The notes below the pieces were generated by a model, which was not told where the DNA came from, did no database searches, and saw nothing but the letters and a program-made list of their open reading frames with translations. A DNA stretch of 64,000 nucleotides from Mycolicibacter acidiphilus (GTDB lineage: Bacteria > Actinomycetota > Actinomycetes > Mycobacteriales > Mycobacteriaceae), in contig NZ_JAHCLR010000021.1 of the NCBI RefSeq assembly GCF_018455725.1, positions 1 to 64,000 of the forward strand, given 5' to 3'. Each line of letters opens with the position of its first letter. Positions within the stretch are counted from its first letter, which is position 1. The translations under genes were made by a program, and so were the position numbers. This document shows, one piece after another, positions 25,942 to 48,279 of this stretch.

Positions 25942-27675
25942 TCAGGCGTCCAATCGGGTGAACTGACCGCGGCGGTACCGCTCCCCGCAGGCGGCGCGCC
26001 GGATCTTGCCGCTTGTGGTGGTCGGGATGGACCCGGCCGGGACCAGGACGAGGTCGGCGACGTTCAACCCGTGCACGGTGGAGATCGCCGAGGTGACGTC
26101 GGTTTTGACACCGTCGAGCCAGGTCGCCGCCTGCTGATCGGCACCGTCCGGTTCCTTGAGTTCGACGATGGCGACGAGGTGCTCGGTGCCGTCCAGTGGC
26201 ACCGCGATCGCCGCGACCCGGCCGTGGGTGATCTGCCGGATCGTCGCCTCGATGTCTTCGGGGTAGTAGTTGCGTCCGCGGATGATCACCAGGTCCTTGA
26301 TGCGGCCGACGATGAACAGCTCCGACCCGGAGATGAACCCCAGGTCGCCGGTTCGGAGCCAGGGCCCCGCCGGCGTACCGGGTGACGGGTCGGCGAGTGT
26401 CGCGCCGAAGCACTGCTGCTCGGCCGGCGGTCGGCGCCAGTAGCCTTCCGCGATGTTGTCGCCGTGCACCCAGATCTCACCGACCGCGTCCTGCGGGAGT
26501 TCGCGCTGCGTGCTGCCGTCGACGATCCGCACCGCGGGTGAGTGCGGCACCGCGTACCTGACCAGTGCGGTGCCGGTCCCCTCCGCGCACCGCGTGACCC
26601 GGGCCGCGGACGGGTCTCCGAGATCGAAGTGCGCCGCCGGCGAGGATTCACTCCAGGAACCGGTCGCCACGAAGACGGTCGCCTCCGCCAGGCCATAGGA
26701 CGGGCGGATCATGTCGTCTCGAAAGTTGAAGTGCGCGAATCGATCCACGAACCGCTGCAGGGTGGCCGGTTCGACACGTTCGGCGCCGCTGATGATGCCC
26801 AGTACCCCGCCGAGATCGAGTCCGGCGAGGTCGGCGTCGGTTGTCTTCCGGGCGGCCAACTCGAAGGCGAAGTTGGGCGCCGACGACCACGCGTGCGGAT
26901 TCTCGGCCAGTGATCGCATCCAGCGGGCCGGTCTTTCCAGGAATGCGACCGGATCGGACAGTTCCGAGCGGAAGCCGCCCAGGATCGGTGCGCAGACTCC
27001 CAGCATCAACCCCATGTCGTGGTACAGCGGCAACCACGACACCATCGTGGTGTCCGGTGGGAGCTTCGTGTTGGTGAAGTAGCCGCGCATCAACTGGTCG
27101 AAGTTCGCGGTCACGTTGCGATGCGTGATCATCACGCCGGTCGGCGAACGGGTCGACCCGGAACTGTATTGCAGATACGCCAGGTCTGGCAGATCGGTTG
27201 CCGGAGTGCCGATTCCACCGTCGGCGTGCAGATTCAGCCGATCCATCTCGACGATCTTCGGCGCGGTGTCGACCCGTGACTGATCGACGTGATTGCCCAC
27301 CTCCGCCGCGACCGCCGACGTCGTCAGAACGACGACGGGCGCCGTGTCGGCAAGCACTGAACCCACCCGTTCGTGACTCGCTCCGCGATACGGCAGCGGA
27401 AGCGGGACCGCGATGAGTCCGGCCTGCAGGGCTCCCAGGAATCCGACGACGTAGTCGAGGCCCTGGGGTGCCAGGATCACCGCCCGGTCTCCGGCCGCCC
27501 CGTGCAGGCGGAGTTCACGTGCCATGTTCAGCGTTCGGCGCGCCAACTGCGACCAGGTGACGCTCTCGCGAACACCGGCGACGTCGCGCTGGTAATCGGT
27601 GAAGGTGAAGGCGACGTCATCGGGCCGCAGGCTGGCGCGTCCGTGCAGGATTGAGATCAGCGATGACTGCGCCAT
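25942..27675 (-). CDS. fadD23: Fatty acyl-AMP ligase (FadD23/FadD26 type)
   Basis: 577 residues. Adenylation motifs are [49 protein letters not shown] and LRTGDLGF, with a C-terminal [14 protein letters not shown]. The sequence follows the FAAL branch, which makes acyl-AMP and hands it directly to a polyketide synthase, not to CoA. Start at the ATG at 27675 ([14 protein letters not shown]). It is the last gene of the leftward operon, 22 bases after the PE-PPE gene. The symbol is given by analogy with the TPP locus. Confidence 0.85.
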   Translation of the reverse strand: MAQSSLISILHGRASLRPDDVAFTFTDYQRDVAGVRESVTWSQLARRTLNMARELRLHGAAGDRAVILAPQGLDYVVGFLGALQAGLIAVPLPLPYRGASHERVGSVLADTAPVVVLTTSAVAAEVGNHVDQSRVDTAPKIVEMDRLNLHADGGIGTPATDLPDLAYLQYSSGSTRSPTGVMITHRNVTANFDQLMRGYFTNTKLPPDTTMVSWLPLYHDMGLMLGVCAPILGGFRSELSDPVAFLERPARWMRSLAENPHAWSSAPNFAFELAARKTTDADLAGLDLGGVLGIISGAERVEPATLQRFVDRFAHFNFRDDMIRPSYGLAEATVFVATGSWSESSPAAHFDLGDPSAARVTRCAEGTGTALVRYAVPHSPAVRIVDGSTQRELPQDAVGEIWVHGDNIAEGYWRRPPAEQQCFGATLADPSPGTPAGPWLRTGDLGFISGSELFIVGRIKDLVIIRGRNYYPEDIEATIRQITHGRVAAIAVPLDGTEHLVAIVELKEPDGADQQAATWLDGVKTDVTSAISTVHGLNVADLVLVPAGSIPTTTSGKIRRAACGERYRRGQFTRLDA

Positions 27676-27697
27676 CAGATGTTGGTTCGCATCCGCA

Positions 27698-28885
27698 CTA
27701 GTTACCCGGCTCCGTCTGCTGACGTTCCGGCGAGCCCATGCCGCCGGACAACACCGACATCGCACCGTTGAGTATCTGCGAGAACGGATCGGCGCCACCG
27801 CCGAACGTCGCCTGCGTGGCAGGTGCGGTGACCGCGGCCGGGTCGAAACCGTTCACCGGGTCGACCTGGATCGGCGCGGTGGCCGGGTCGTCGTTGCGGG
27901 AATAGCCGGCATTGACGCGCGGGGCCAGGATCGCGTCGAGTTGGTTCAGCGTGTCCTCGGGAACCCCGACGTACGCCAGCGGCATCACCAGCGGCAGGTG
28001 CTTCTCCGGGATGAGGTAGGTCGTCGTCGTCGCGCCGCGGGAGTTGACCGTCGTCCGGATGTTCTGCGGCGGCACCATGCTCGGGTTGGTGAAGGCCACC
28101 GCGGTATGACCGGTGGCCAGCCCCAGCAGCGTGTTGGCGAGGGCGAACAGGTTGTCCGGCCGGTCCGGGAAGTCGGCGATCGAGTCGTAGGCGGAGACGA
28201 AGATCTTGGTGTCGTACTGGCTCTCGAACGGCGGTGGGATCCGGTAATCCATTGCCGGGACGACGCTGCCGACCGGGAACATCGCGGTCAGGAAGCTCTG
28301 CCCGAACGCGTGGCGCGCAATCGGATCGCCGAACGTGGCGAAGCTCAGCCGGTCCGGGGGTGGGGCGGTCGGGTCGTTCGCCAGGCGCGCCTGTTCGGCC
28401 TCCAGCACCAGCGAACCCTCCGACAGGCCGATGGCGGTGCCCGGGCCGCCCCGGCGGATCGCGGCGTCGAGGTTGCCCTCCCCCTCGTCGACCGACTCGC
28501 CGATGCTGGGGCCGTTGACGCCCAGACCCGGGAAGCTCTCGTCGAGTTTGCCGATGCCCGGGAAGAGCCGTTCCAGCACGTGGCCCTGGACCTGCCCCGC
28601 CGGGTAGCGGACGATCTGTCGCTTCAAGCCGGGAAACCACTCGTCGCCCTCACGGCGGATGTACTCGTCATAGGGGATGCCGAGTACGTGGGCGCCCCCG
28701 AGTGCGTACGCGGTCCCGCCGGTCGCCGTCCCCGGAGTCTGCGTGTCGTCGGTCGGCGTGTCGTCGCCGGTCGCAGACCCGACGCCGAAGCAGCCTGCGG
28801 CGCAGACCGTCACCAGCGAGGTCACCCCTGCCAGTAGCTTCTTCATCCGTACCCCCAGCCGTTCGGCTTCGCTCTGCAGTGTCAC
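27698..28885 (-). CDS. PE-PPE-domain acyltransferase/hydrolase (Chp type)
   Basis: 395 residues from the GTG at 28885, which has a perfect AGGAGG eight bases upstream. An upstream ATG at 28918 overlaps the mmpL stop as ATGA but has no such site. A membrane anchor or signal sits at the start ([20 protein letters not shown]). The PE-PPE hydrolase domain has a nucleophile in [11 protein letters not shown] and a later Asp/His region. Family knowledge: such proteins (Chp1, Chp2) move acyl chains on trehalose outside the membrane during sulfolipid and polyacyltrehalose assembly. It is likely the last acyl-transfer step here. Confidence 0.82.
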   Translation of the reverse strand: MTLQSEAERLGVRMKKLLAGVTSLVTVCAAGCFGVGSATGDDTPTDDTQTPGTATGGTAYALGGAHVLGIPYDEYIRREGDEWFPGLKRQIVRYPAGQVQGHVLERLFPGIGKLDESFPGLGVNGPSIGESVDEGEGNLDAAIRRGGPGTAIGLSEGSLVLEAEQARLANDPTAPPPDRLSFATFGDPIARHAFGQSFLTAMFPVGSVVPAMDYRIPPPFESQYDTKIFVSAYDSIADFPDRPDNLFALANTLLGLATGHTAVAFTNPSMVPPQNIRTTVNSRGATTTTYLIPEKHLPLVMPLAYVGVPEDTLNQLDAILAPRVNAGYSRNDDPATAPIQVDPVNGFDPAAVTAPATQATFGGGADPFSQILNGAMSVLSGGMGSPERQQTEPGN

Positions 28886-28914
28886 ACAGATCACCTCCTG
28901 GTCGCCAACATGTT

Positions 28915-31911
28915 TCATCCGCCGTGTCCGGTCGACGGCGACACCGCGGATCCGGCCCCGAGGCGCGACGGCCACCACGCCGCCTTCCCGAGCAGTGCGG
29001 CGATCGCGGGAACCGTCACGGTCCGCACCAGGAAGGTGTCCAGCAGGATCCCGACGCCGATCACGAAACCGCCCTGGACCACCGTGCCGATGTGGGAGAA
29101 CAGCAGGCCGAACACCGACGCGGCGAAGATCAGGCCCGCCGCGGTGATCACGCCGCCGGTGGACCCCAGTGTGCGAATGACCCCGTAGCGAACGCTGTGC
29201 GGCGACTCGTCGCGTAATCGTGAGACCAGCAGCATGTTGTAATCGGCCCCCACCGCCACCAGCACCACGAACGCCAGCGGCGGCACTGACCAGTGCAGTT
29301 CCTGACCCAGAATGAATTGGAACACCACGACGCCGATTCCCAGTGCTGACAGATACGAAATCACCACGGAAGCAATGAGATACAACGGCGCGATGATCGC
29401 GCGCAACAGTGCTATCAAGGTCAGCAGCACAACGGCCAGGGTCACCGCGATGATGAATCGGATGTCGTGCCGGTAGTAATCCCGGGTGTCGGCCAGACTG
29501 ACCGGGTATCCCGCCATCGTCACGGTGGCGTCCGCCAGCGCGGTGTTCGGTTGCGCTCCCCGGGCTGCCGCGCGAATCGCGTCGACCTGATCCATGGCCG
29601 CGCTGCTGAACGGATTCAGCCTGGTCTGCACGATGTAGCGCACCGAGTGGCCGTCCTGCGAGATGAACATCCTGGCGGCCTCTTTGAACTGCTTCAAGTG
29701 CAGTATCTGCGACGGGATGTTGAATCCCGCCATCGTCGGTTGCGCCGCTTCTTGTTTCAGCATCAGCAGGAACATCGCCGAGTCGCCGAGCATGACGCCC
29801 ATTTCCTTGACGCGGCTCACGAGTTCTTCCACACCGTCGGCAACCTGCCTGCTGCCGCCGGCCAACCGATCCGCACCGGTTCGCATCTGGTTCAGGTTTC
29901 CCTGCAGCCCGCCGGGCCGATCCATGCCCATCGAGTGCATCACCCTGGTGAGGTTCGTCAGCGCGGCCCGCACCCGGTCTATCGACCCGGTCAGCGACTT
30001 CCGGTCCGGGTAGGACTGCAACTGCTGGGCCAGGTCGCCGATCGCGTCGAGGTCTTCGCGATCATTGGTTTCCAGCATCCGCTCGAACTGTCCGCGGGTG
30101 GCGACGCACGATTCGCTGCCGTCACACACCGGGTTGGCCTGCAGTGCCGCCAGCACCGGACCTATCCAGGTGAACATGTCCCGGCCGGCCGAGAAATTCC
30201 AGCCCATGGCGTTACTGAGCGAGTTCACGTGGTCGACCAGTTTGGCTGCGGTGTCGACCTCCTTGACCAGGGTGTCGCCGCTGTACTGCCCGCGCATCGC
30301 GGAGAAGGAATCCACCACGCTCTGGATGCCGGCGCTGAACTGTCTGATCTGGGTGCGCACATCGGCGAGGTTGTCGGCGAGGGTGTCCGCCCCGTCGACC
30401 AGCCGGTTGAGGTCAGGGGTCCGGTCGTTGATCTGGTCGGATCCGTCGCCCAGAAACGCGCCGATGGCGCCGGCCTGGTAGGTGGCCCGGAATTCGTCGG
30501 GTACGACGCCGGTGGGGCGGGTGACGCCGCTGACCGCGGCGATGTTCGGCAGCTGGCTGACCCGATCGGCAAGCTGCTCCAGATCGGCCAGCGCCTGCGG
30601 CGTGCGCAGGTCCTGCGGTGACTGGATGAGGATGTACGACGGGATCAGCTGGTTCACCGGGAAGTGCCGCTCCAGGGCGGTGTAGCCGATGGAACTCGGG
30701 ACGGTGGACGGCAGCGCCTTGCGGTCGTCGTAGTTGTACCGCACCAGCCCCGCGTAACCGGCCAGCACCATCAGCACCAGCAGGCTCGCCACTAGGTGCA
30801 GCTTCGGCCGCCGCACGATCCGGATGCCCGACCGCCGCCAGAACCGCGCGGTGAGTTCCCGACGGGGTTTGACCCAGCCCCGGGGACCGGCGACCGTGAG
30901 GATCGCCGGCAGCAGCGTGACCGCGGCCAGGAATGCGACGCCGATACCGATCGCCGAGGACGTTCCGACCGTCTTGAACACACCCATCCGGGCGAATCTC
31001 ATCAGCAGGAAGGTGATTCCCACGGTCGCCGCCGACGCCGCGATCACCTTGCCGATCGAGACCATCGCCTCGGTCACCGCCCGGTCGTACTCGGCGCCGG
31101 TCCGTAAATGGTCGTGATAGCGGCTGATCAGGAAGACCGCGTAGTCCGTTCCGGCGCCGGCGATCATCGCGCTGAGGAAGACGATGGACTGATTGGAGAC
31201 GCCGGATCCGGTCAGTTCGGAGAATCCGGCCACCGCCGCCTGCGCGATCACCACCGAGACCCCGATGGTTATCAACGGCAGCAGCATGGTGACCACGCTG
31301 CGGTAGATCACCAGCAGGACGACGAGTACCAGAACGGTGATCGCCAATTCGATCACCGTCCGATCCCGATCGCCCACAACGGTGAGGTCGGCGACGGTCG
31401 CGGCGGGGCCGGTGAGGTTCGCCGTCAACGGGGTTTCCGCGACGATGCCCTTGACGATGTCACCGATGTGGTTGAAGGCGTTGTAGGACAGCGGCGTTCC
31501 CAACTCGCCGGCGACGCCGACGGGAATCACCCAGGATTTGTTGTCCTTGCTGGTCACGATCGAACGCAACGGCGGCGTGCTGACGAAATCCTGCACCATC
31601 ACCACGTCGTGTTCGTCGGCGCGCAGTGCGGCGACCAGTTTGCGGTAGACGGCCTCGTCGTCGGGACCCAACCCGTTGTCGTCGGTCAGAACCACCAGCA
31701 GCAGGTCGTCGGAACCGGCCTCCTGAAACGTCTCGGCCATCTGCCGGGCCGCGACACTCGACGGCGCATCGGCGGGCAGGATGGCAAGCGGGTGCTGCTG
31801 CGCCATCACCGTCAGGGAGGGCAGGGTCAGCGGCAGGGCGATCGCAGCGGCGATCCAGGCGGCTATCACCACCCAGGGCCAGCGCACCACGAAATTCGCT
31901 AGGCGTCGCAT
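28915..31911 (-). CDS. mmpL10: MmpL lipid transporter (MmpL8/MmpL10 type)
   Basis: 998 residues, RND superfamily. One N-terminal helix ([18 protein letters not shown]), a large outer domain, then a five-helix block with the proton-path segment [15 protein letters not shown], a second outer domain (about residues 400-730) and a second block with [15 protein letters not shown]. It would carry the trehalose lipid or its precursor over the inner membrane. It lies 28 bases after papA. The symbol rests on the locus match, not on sequence comparison. Confidence 0.88.
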   Translation of the reverse strand: MRRLANFVVRWPWVVIAAWIAAAIALPLTLPSLTVMAQQHPLAILPADAPSSVAARQMAETFQEAGSDDLLLVVLTDDNGLGPDDEAVYRKLVAALRADEHDVVMVQDFVSTPPLRSIVTSKDNKSWVIPVGVAGELGTPLSYNAFNHIGDIVKGIVAETPLTANLTGPAATVADLTVVGDRDRTVIELAITVLVLVVLLVIYRSVVTMLLPLITIGVSVVIAQAAVAGFSELTGSGVSNQSIVFLSAMIAGAGTDYAVFLISRYHDHLRTGAEYDRAVTEAMVSIGKVIAASAATVGITFLLMRFARMGVFKTVGTSSAIGIGVAFLAAVTLLPAILTVAGPRGWVKPRRELTARFWRRSGIRIVRRPKLHLVASLLVLMVLAGYAGLVRYNYDDRKALPSTVPSSIGYTALERHFPVNQLIPSYILIQSPQDLRTPQALADLEQLADRVSQLPNIAAVSGVTRPTGVVPDEFRATYQAGAIGAFLGDGSDQINDRTPDLNRLVDGADTLADNLADVRTQIRQFSAGIQSVVDSFSAMRGQYSGDTLVKEVDTAAKLVDHVNSLSNAMGWNFSAGRDMFTWIGPVLAALQANPVCDGSESCVATRGQFERMLETNDREDLDAIGDLAQQLQSYPDRKSLTGSIDRVRAALTNLTRVMHSMGMDRPGGLQGNLNQMRTGADRLAGGSRQVADGVEELVSRVKEMGVMLGDSAMFLLMLKQEAAQPTMAGFNIPSQILHLKQFKEAARMFISQDGHSVRYIVQTRLNPFSSAAMDQVDAIRAAARGAQPNTALADATVTMAGYPVSLADTRDYYRHDIRFIIAVTLAVVLLTLIALLRAIIAPLYLIASVVISYLSALGIGVVVFQFILGQELHWSVPPLAFVVLVAVGADYNMLLVSRLRDESPHSVRYGVIRTLGSTGGVITAAGLIFAASVFGLLFSHIGTVVQGGFVIGVGILLDTFLVRTVTVPAIAALLGKAAWWPSRLGAGSAVSPSTGHGG

Positions 31912-31939
31912 GTCGTCCCCGCTCCGATCGGCCCCGTCA

Positions 31940-33361
31940 CTATGCGACGCGTCCCCAGTGCCCGCTGTCGGCGACCCGGATGCAGACCGAGCGCATCGCC
32001 GCCATATAGCGGGCGACCGATTTTCGGGCGACCGGATTATCAGGGTGCATGATCGCCATCATCGTGCCCTCCCGGTAGCGGAAGACGTAGATCGTCAATT
32101 GATACGAATACCGACCGTCGGGATAGATCCCGATGTTGTTCGCGAGTCCCAGGTCGGCAGCGGCCAGGATCGCGTTGAGCGGCGCCGCACCGCCGTGTAA
32201 GAAGTTCGACACCGGAAAGTTCGCCTGCGGCCACTTGAGCCACGGCGCCAATTCCAGAACCCGGTAGTACGGCACCTTGGCCATATCCAGGCCTGAATCG
32301 AACGAGGTCTGCGCCGCCCACGCGGCATCCGCGAAGGACGCCGCAGCGATCGGCACGGTGATCGGGATGAGGCCGGTGAACCAGCCCTGCGTCATGAAAT
32401 TGTCCGAGGCGGTCCGCGAATCCCGCGGTGTCAGTCCGTAGTACGTGAGGACACCGGTGAATTCGTGTTCGACGAGAGCCAGGCAGGCGAACAAGCCGCC
32501 CACGAAACGCGCGCCGGCCGCCGTACAGGCCGCTTCGAATCGCTCCGCCTGCTCCGGGCTCATCAGCAGTTCGGAGGTCATCTCGCTGCGGGTCGCATCC
32601 GATCGGGTGCCCAGCGGCAGTGGGAACTCCGGGAAGCTCCCATTGTTGTTCTCCGCGAAGTCAATCCACGCGCGGACCTGCGGCGAATCCAGGGTCAATC
32701 CCGACGTGTACTCACGTTCCCGGGAGCAGAAATCGTCGAAGCTGCCGGCGGCGGGGAGTTCGAAGGGCTTGCCGTCCTGGCTCAACGCCGTATACATCCC
32801 GTTGGCCTCGAGCATCGTCGTGCCGATCAGCGTCGCGTCCCCGTGCACATGATCCATCGCGGCGAAGAACGCGAAACGGTCCGCGCTCTGGACGATCCCG
32901 AAAGTGAAGCAACCCCATTCGAGGGGATTCGGTATCGCGGTGACGTGCTCGCGTATCTGCTCCACCGTCATTTCACCGTGGTCGACCGGCACGAATTCGA
33001 TGTCCGCGGGATCACTCAGGCTGCGCCGGACGAATTCCCCGTCGCCGGTGTCCTCGAACCAACTGCGGAACGTATCGTGCCGGCGCAGGTACGCGTTGAG
33101 CGCGTGATTCATTGCGGCGACGTCACATTGGCCGGGCAGTTCACAGCTGGCGATGATCTGGCGGGAGAACCCCAGCCCCGCGGCGGTCTGCTCGTGATAG
33201 TTGCGAAGATGCTGGCGCTGCATGTAGCTGACCGGCACCGGGCTGACCGGCGCCTGCCGGGCTTTATCGAGTGCCGTGGCGGTCGGGCGCCAGGAGATGA
33301 CGGTGCCGGGGGTCAGCACCCATTCATCGAGTGCACCGATCGTGATTTCCCCGATACGCAA
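31940..33361 (-). CDS. papA3: Polyketide-associated acyltransferase (PapA)
   Basis: 473 residues of the condensation-like Pap family. The catalytic HxxxD is in [11 protein letters not shown], around residue 170. N-terminal segments [14 protein letters not shown] and [15 protein letters not shown] are typical of PapA1/PapA3. It transfers an acyl group to trehalose. First gene of the leftward operon papA-mmpL-PE-FAAL. The ATG at 33361 ([14 protein letters not shown]) is the family start. Confidence 0.85.
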   Translation of the reverse strand: MRIGEITIGALDEWVLTPGTVISWRPTATALDKARQAPVSPVPVSYMQRQHLRNYHEQTAAGLGFSRQIIASCELPGQCDVAAMNHALNAYLRRHDTFRSWFEDTGDGEFVRRSLSDPADIEFVPVDHGEMTVEQIREHVTAIPNPLEWGCFTFGIVQSADRFAFFAAMDHVHGDATLIGTTMLEANGMYTALSQDGKPFELPAAGSFDDFCSREREYTSGLTLDSPQVRAWIDFAENNNGSFPEFPLPLGTRSDATRSEMTSELLMSPEQAERFEAACTAAGARFVGGLFACLALVEHEFTGVLTYYGLTPRDSRTASDNFMTQGWFTGLIPITVPIAAASFADAAWAAQTSFDSGLDMAKVPYYRVLELAPWLKWPQANFPVSNFLHGGAAPLNAILAAADLGLANNIGIYPDGRYSYQLTIYVFRYREGTMMAIMHPDNPVARKSVARYMAAMRSVCIRVADSGHWGRVA

Positions 33362-33683
33362 GACGTCTCCCCCTTGGCTTGAGCAGCTCCGACACCCCGC
33401 TCGACATGAGCGGTTCGGACTCGGCCACGCTGGCAGCGCGGCCAGGATAACCCCGCCAGCGGCCGATGTCGCCCCCCTGGCGACCCGCGTTCAGCCGCCC
33501 CTCGGTGCAGCCTGACACTCTTCCCTGGCAATCGCATGGGAGAGCCGACACAGCCCTTGCAATGGCACGCGAGCCGGGATTGGCTGGAGCGATCAGCCGC
33601 CTGTGAGGGGAGCCCGGGTGGCAGGGTGTTTCGTAGATCTTCACCGGCATCTTCACCAGCCGAAGTCAGGGAGGGCGATAGCT
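33362..33683. promoter_or_regulatory. Divergent control region between papA and pks
   Basis: 322 bases without a gene. It must hold the promoters of both the leftward lipid operon and the rightward pks. GGGAGGGCGAT sits before the pks ATG. I see a short direct repeat ATCTTCACC (twice, near 33639-33658), but no clear -10 or large palindrome. Confidence 0.5.
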
Positions 33684-44768
<11,085 letters not shown>

Positions 44769-45334
44769 GCGGATCCAGTCCTGCACCGCGGTCATCGCAG
44801 ATCGCGTTGTCCGGGGCGCGAAAACGTAGGCCAGTAGCGGAATCTCGATCACCGCGAACGCCAGGACGTGGAACAGCACCAGCGCTCCGACCTGCGCGGT
44901 GACCGCGGCGCCGGAGGCCAGAATGATCGCGAGTGCGGCCAGGTAGTCCACCGACGGCAACGCGATGCCCAAACCGGCTACTCCCGCAACCCAGAGCGAA
45001 TCGGCGGTGAGCAGTCGTTGCGCCTGTGCCCCAAGCATTCCGGTGCGGGGTCGCCGCCATCGGGTGGCGTCGGCCGTCGCGATCACGGCGGCGGCGAGCA
45101 GCGCCATCGTGCCGATGAGGATCTGCACCGCGGGCAACGTGACGTGACTGGAGCCGGCGAAGCTGCGCCGGAAGACGAACAACACGGCCAGTCCGACCGT
45201 CATCCCCATGGCGAAGCCGCCGCACAGGAACGCCAGCAGTTGCAGCAGCGGCCTGGGCCTGTTCAGCATCAGGACCGTCATGCCGATCCGGAACGGTTCG
45301 AGGCTCACCGCGAACGCCATCACCGCGATCGTGA

Positions 45335-46663
45335 TCAGCATGAGCCGGTCGGCACGGCGTCGCTCATCCGCGGTACCCGCACGCCGATCATCGCCAGCAA
45401 GCCCGCCACCAGGACGACGCACAAGCCGCCCATACCGGCCCGATCGGCGCTGAAGAGGTCGACGAAGGTGAAGAACATCCACGGCGCCAGGAACGACGCG
45501 GCACGCCCGGCGGTGGTGTACAGGCCGAACGCCACACCTTCCTTGCCGTCCACGGACATTCGCAGCATCAGCGACCGCGCAGCGGCCAGAATCGGCCCGA
45601 CGAACAGGCAGAGCAGCAATCCGCAGATCCAGAATGCCAGCGGGCCGGAGAGGGCCACCAGCGCTAGCTCGACGGCGATCATCGCGGTGAGCGAGACGGT
45701 GATCACCGGCTTAGGACCCACCCGGTCGGCGAGGTGCCCGCCCGCCCCCGCGCCGATCGCTGCGACGATGCTGGCGCACATGCCGAACACGAGCACGTCG
45801 GCTTGTGAGACGCCGTAGACGGTGACGCCCAGGACCGCACCGAACGCGAAGACCCCGGTCAGGCCGTCCCGGAACACCGCGCTGGCCAGCAGGTAGTAGA
45901 CGACGTTGCGGTCGCGCCGCCACTCCCCTTTCACCTCCCGCCACAACTCCCGGTAGGCGCCCCAGAGGCCGACGGGCCGACGACGGTCACCGCGGTGCGG
46001 GGTGCGCAGGGTCACCAGCAGCGGGCCGGCGAACAGCGCCAGCCACCCGGCCGCAACAAGCATCGCGATCCGGACGTTCTGCCCGTGTGCCGCCGGGATT
46101 CCGAGCAGACCCCGGGTTTCGCCGTCGCCCTGCATGAATCCGATGTAGAGGATCAGCAGCAGCAGCACACTGCCGCAATACCCGGCAGCGGAGCCGATCC
46201 CCGATATCCGGCCCGAGGTGCGGGGGGTGGCGAGTTGGCCGAGCACCGCGTTGTACGGCACCGTAGCCAGGTCGCTGCATGCCGCGGTGCACGCCAGCAG
46301 GATCAACCCCGGCCAGAGGTAGTGGTAGTCGGTGTCGATCAGGCTCATCGCCGCCGTCATCGCGACGACCGCGCCGGTGAGCACTGCCAGTGCGGTACGC
46401 CGGCGGTGTGGGGCGTCGACCCATATTCCCGTCGCCGGGGCCAGAAACGCCACGGCCAGCCCGGCGAAGGTCAGCGCTCTGCCCAGCCAACTCGCGGGTG
46501 TTGTCGCGCCGGGCAGTCCCAGCCCGACCTCCCCGGTGAGGTACACGGAGAAGACGAACGTGATGACGACGGCGTTCACACCCGTCGCGCCGAGATCCCA
46601 CAGTGCCCAGGCGGCCACTCGCGATCGCGAGGCGGGAGGAGAATCCGCCGCCGGATTGCTCAT
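45335..46663 (-). CDS. MFS transporter (UMF1/Atg22-like)
   Basis: 442 residues with about 12 helices. The start RVAAWALWDLGATGVNAVVITFVFSVYL and a loop with APATGIWVDAPHRRR are characteristic of the UMF1 branch. Substrate unknown. It is operonic with the GAP gene and divergent from bcp. TAGAGT lies six bases before the ATG, so the RNA is probably leaderless. Confidence 0.85.
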   Translation of the reverse strand: MSNPAADSPPASRSRVAAWALWDLGATGVNAVVITFVFSVYLTGEVGLGLPGATTPASWLGRALTFAGLAVAFLAPATGIWVDAPHRRRTALAVLTGAVVAMTAAMSLIDTDYHYLWPGLILLACTAACSDLATVPYNAVLGQLATPRTSGRISGIGSAAGYCGSVLLLLILYIGFMQGDGETRGLLGIPAAHGQNVRIAMLVAAGWLALFAGPLLVTLRTPHRGDRRRPVGLWGAYRELWREVKGEWRRDRNVVYYLLASAVFRDGLTGVFAFGAVLGVTVYGVSQADVLVFGMCASIVAAIGAGAGGHLADRVGPKPVITVSLTAMIAVELALVALSGPLAFWICGLLLCLFVGPILAAARSLMLRMSVDGKEGVAFGLYTTAGRAASFLAPWMFFTFVDLFSADRAGMGGLCVVLVAGLLAMIGVRVPRMSDAVPTGSC

Positions 46664-46669
46664 GGCTGC

Positions 46670-46675
46670 ACTCTA
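46670..46675 (-). promoter_or_regulatory. Leaderless -10 for the MFS-GAP operon
   Basis: TAGAGT on the minus strand ends six bases before the MFS ATG at 46663, the TAnnnT pattern of mycobacterial SigA promoters with transcription starting at the initiation codon. Confidence 0.6.
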
Positions 46676-46748
46676 GTGGGGTGGCGGTGCGGCACCTGCG
46701 AGGGTGGGCCGCCCGGCGCGTGTTCCCAACCCGCGGCGCAGCGCCGCG

Positions 46749-46754
46749 TAGCGT
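46749..46754 (+). promoter_or_regulatory. Leaderless -10 for bcp
   Basis: TAGCGT ends seven bases before the bcp ATG at 46762. No ribosome-binding site is visible, in line with a leaderless RNA. Confidence 0.6.
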
Positions 46755-46761
46755 GATCGTC

Positions 46762-47217
46762 ATGAAAACCGGGGACACCGTGGCGGATTTCGAGCTTCCC
46801 GACCAGACCGGAGCACCGCGCAGGCTCAGTGCGCTGCTCGCCGACGGCCCGGTGGTGCTGTTCTTCTACCCGGCCGCCGGCACCCCCGGCTGTACCCGCG
46901 AGGCGTGTCACTTCCGCAACCTGTCCGCGGAGTTCGCCGCGGCCGGTGCGGTCCGGGTCGGCATCAGCGCCGACCGGGTCGCCAAGCAGGCGAAATTCGC
47001 CACCGATCACGACTTCGACTACCCGCTGCTGTCCGACACCGACGGCGCGGTCGCGGCGCAGTTCGGGGTCAAGCGCGGCCTGCTCGGCAAGCTGATGCCG
47101 GTCAAGCGCACCACATTCGTGATCGACACCGACCGCACCGTGCTGGACGTGATCGCCAGCGAGTTCAACTTCAACGCGCACGCGGACCGCGCGCTGGACG
47201 TGTTGCGGACCCGATAG
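46762..47217 (+). CDS. bcp: Peroxiredoxin, Bcp family
   Basis: 151 residues. The peroxidatic Cys is in AGTPGCTREAC, with a second Cys five residues on, as in atypical 2-Cys Bcp. It reduces peroxides using thioredoxin. It corresponds to bcpB, which lies next to trpE in M. tuberculosis; here about 21 kb separates the two. Start ATG at 46762. Confidence 0.92.
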   Translation: MKTGDTVADFELPDQTGAPRRLSALLADGPVVLFFYPAAGTPGCTREACHFRNLSAEFAAAGAVRVGISADRVAKQAKFATDHDFDYPLLSDTDGAVAAQFGVKRGLLGKLMPVKRTTFVIDTDRTVLDVIASEFNFNAHADRALDVLRTR

Positions 47218-47255
47218 GCGACGCCCGGCAGAACGATCGGGAGCACGCACCGGAC

Positions 47256-48209
47256 ATGGAATCGTTGCCAGCGCGGGCGCATCTCGCTCCGGCACTGACG
47301 GATGCCCGCATTGCCGACTGGTGCCTGGCCAACCTGGGCTCGACACCGCGGCAGCGGTTATTCGAAAGACACCACCTGTCCCGCGTCATCGGCTTGGCGT
47401 TGGTTGACGGACGACGCATCGTCGTCAAAGTCCGACCAGATCATCCGCGACTCGACGGGTGCTATCAGGTGCAGCGACATCTTGCGGCCACGGGTTTTCC
47501 CTGCCCCCGACCGCTGACTCCACCGGTTCGTGTCGGAGCCCTTGCGGTGTCGGCGGAGACGTACGTTGCGGGCGGGCGAATCATCCGGTTCTCGGACGCC
47601 AGGCCCGAGTTGTTCGCACGCGCACTGGCCCGGTTGATCAGCAGCACCGAGGGACTAGCGGAGAGCGTGGATGTGAGTCCCTCACCGCCGTGGGTGTCGT
47701 TCGAGTCCGGAAGCAGCCGGCTGTGGCCCCAACCCGACGACGTCGAAGGCGATCTCAACGATCCCCGACTGTCGGGGTGGATCGACGACGTGGCACGCAA
47801 GGCGCGAGAACGGATCGCACGACACAGCGGCCGACGCGTCTATGGACATGGCGACTGGTACGCCGCCAACATTCCCTGCCGCGGCGACCGCATCCACACA
47901 GTCCACGATTGGGACAGCGTCGTCCGTGAACCGGAATGCGTGATAGCCGGCGTCGCATCGGCGATATTCCCCGGAACCGGTGCGCCGGGCGAGGTTGCGT
48001 CGGTAGCTCAATCGGATGCATTCCTGCGCGCGTACGCCGACGAGCGAGGTGTGAAACGGTCGACCGACGACATGCAGATCTGCTGGGCCGCGTCGGTATG
48101 GACCAGAGCATTCGATGCGAAGAAGGAGATGCTGCGCGGTGGCGACATTCTCGCGCTCGATCGCCAGGAAGCGACTGAACGGCTGAGGCGGGCCGGAGTC
48201 CGTTTCTGA
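47256..48209 (+). CDS. Aminoglycoside-phosphotransferase-fold (APH) protein
   Basis: 317 residues. The kinase-like motifs are VYGHGDWYAANIPC (catalytic Asp with the HGDxxxxN pattern) and HTVHDWDSVVREPE (metal Asp). N-terminal lobe Lys in RRIVVKVRPDHP. Substrate unknown; most of the family phosphorylate small molecules, not antibiotics. Start at the ATG at 47256, 38 bases after bcp, so it may be co-transcribed. Confidence 0.8.
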   Translation: MESLPARAHLAPALTDARIADWCLANLGSTPRQRLFERHHLSRVIGLALVDGRRIVVKVRPDHPRLDGCYQVQRHLAATGFPCPRPLTPPVRVGALAVSAETYVAGGRIIRFSDARPELFARALARLISSTEGLAESVDVSPSPPWVSFESGSSRLWPQPDDVEGDLNDPRLSGWIDDVARKARERIARHSGRRVYGHGDWYAANIPCRGDRIHTVHDWDSVVREPECVIAGVASAIFPGTGAPGEVASVAQSDAFLRAYADERGVKRSTDDMQICWAASVWTRAFDAKKEMLRGGDILALDRQEATERLRRAGVRF

Positions 48210-48279
48210 CGTCGTCGCGATCGACGACACCGCCGGCAGTCACACCGTGTCACGGCGGTACCGCCAGCGGTCACGACCG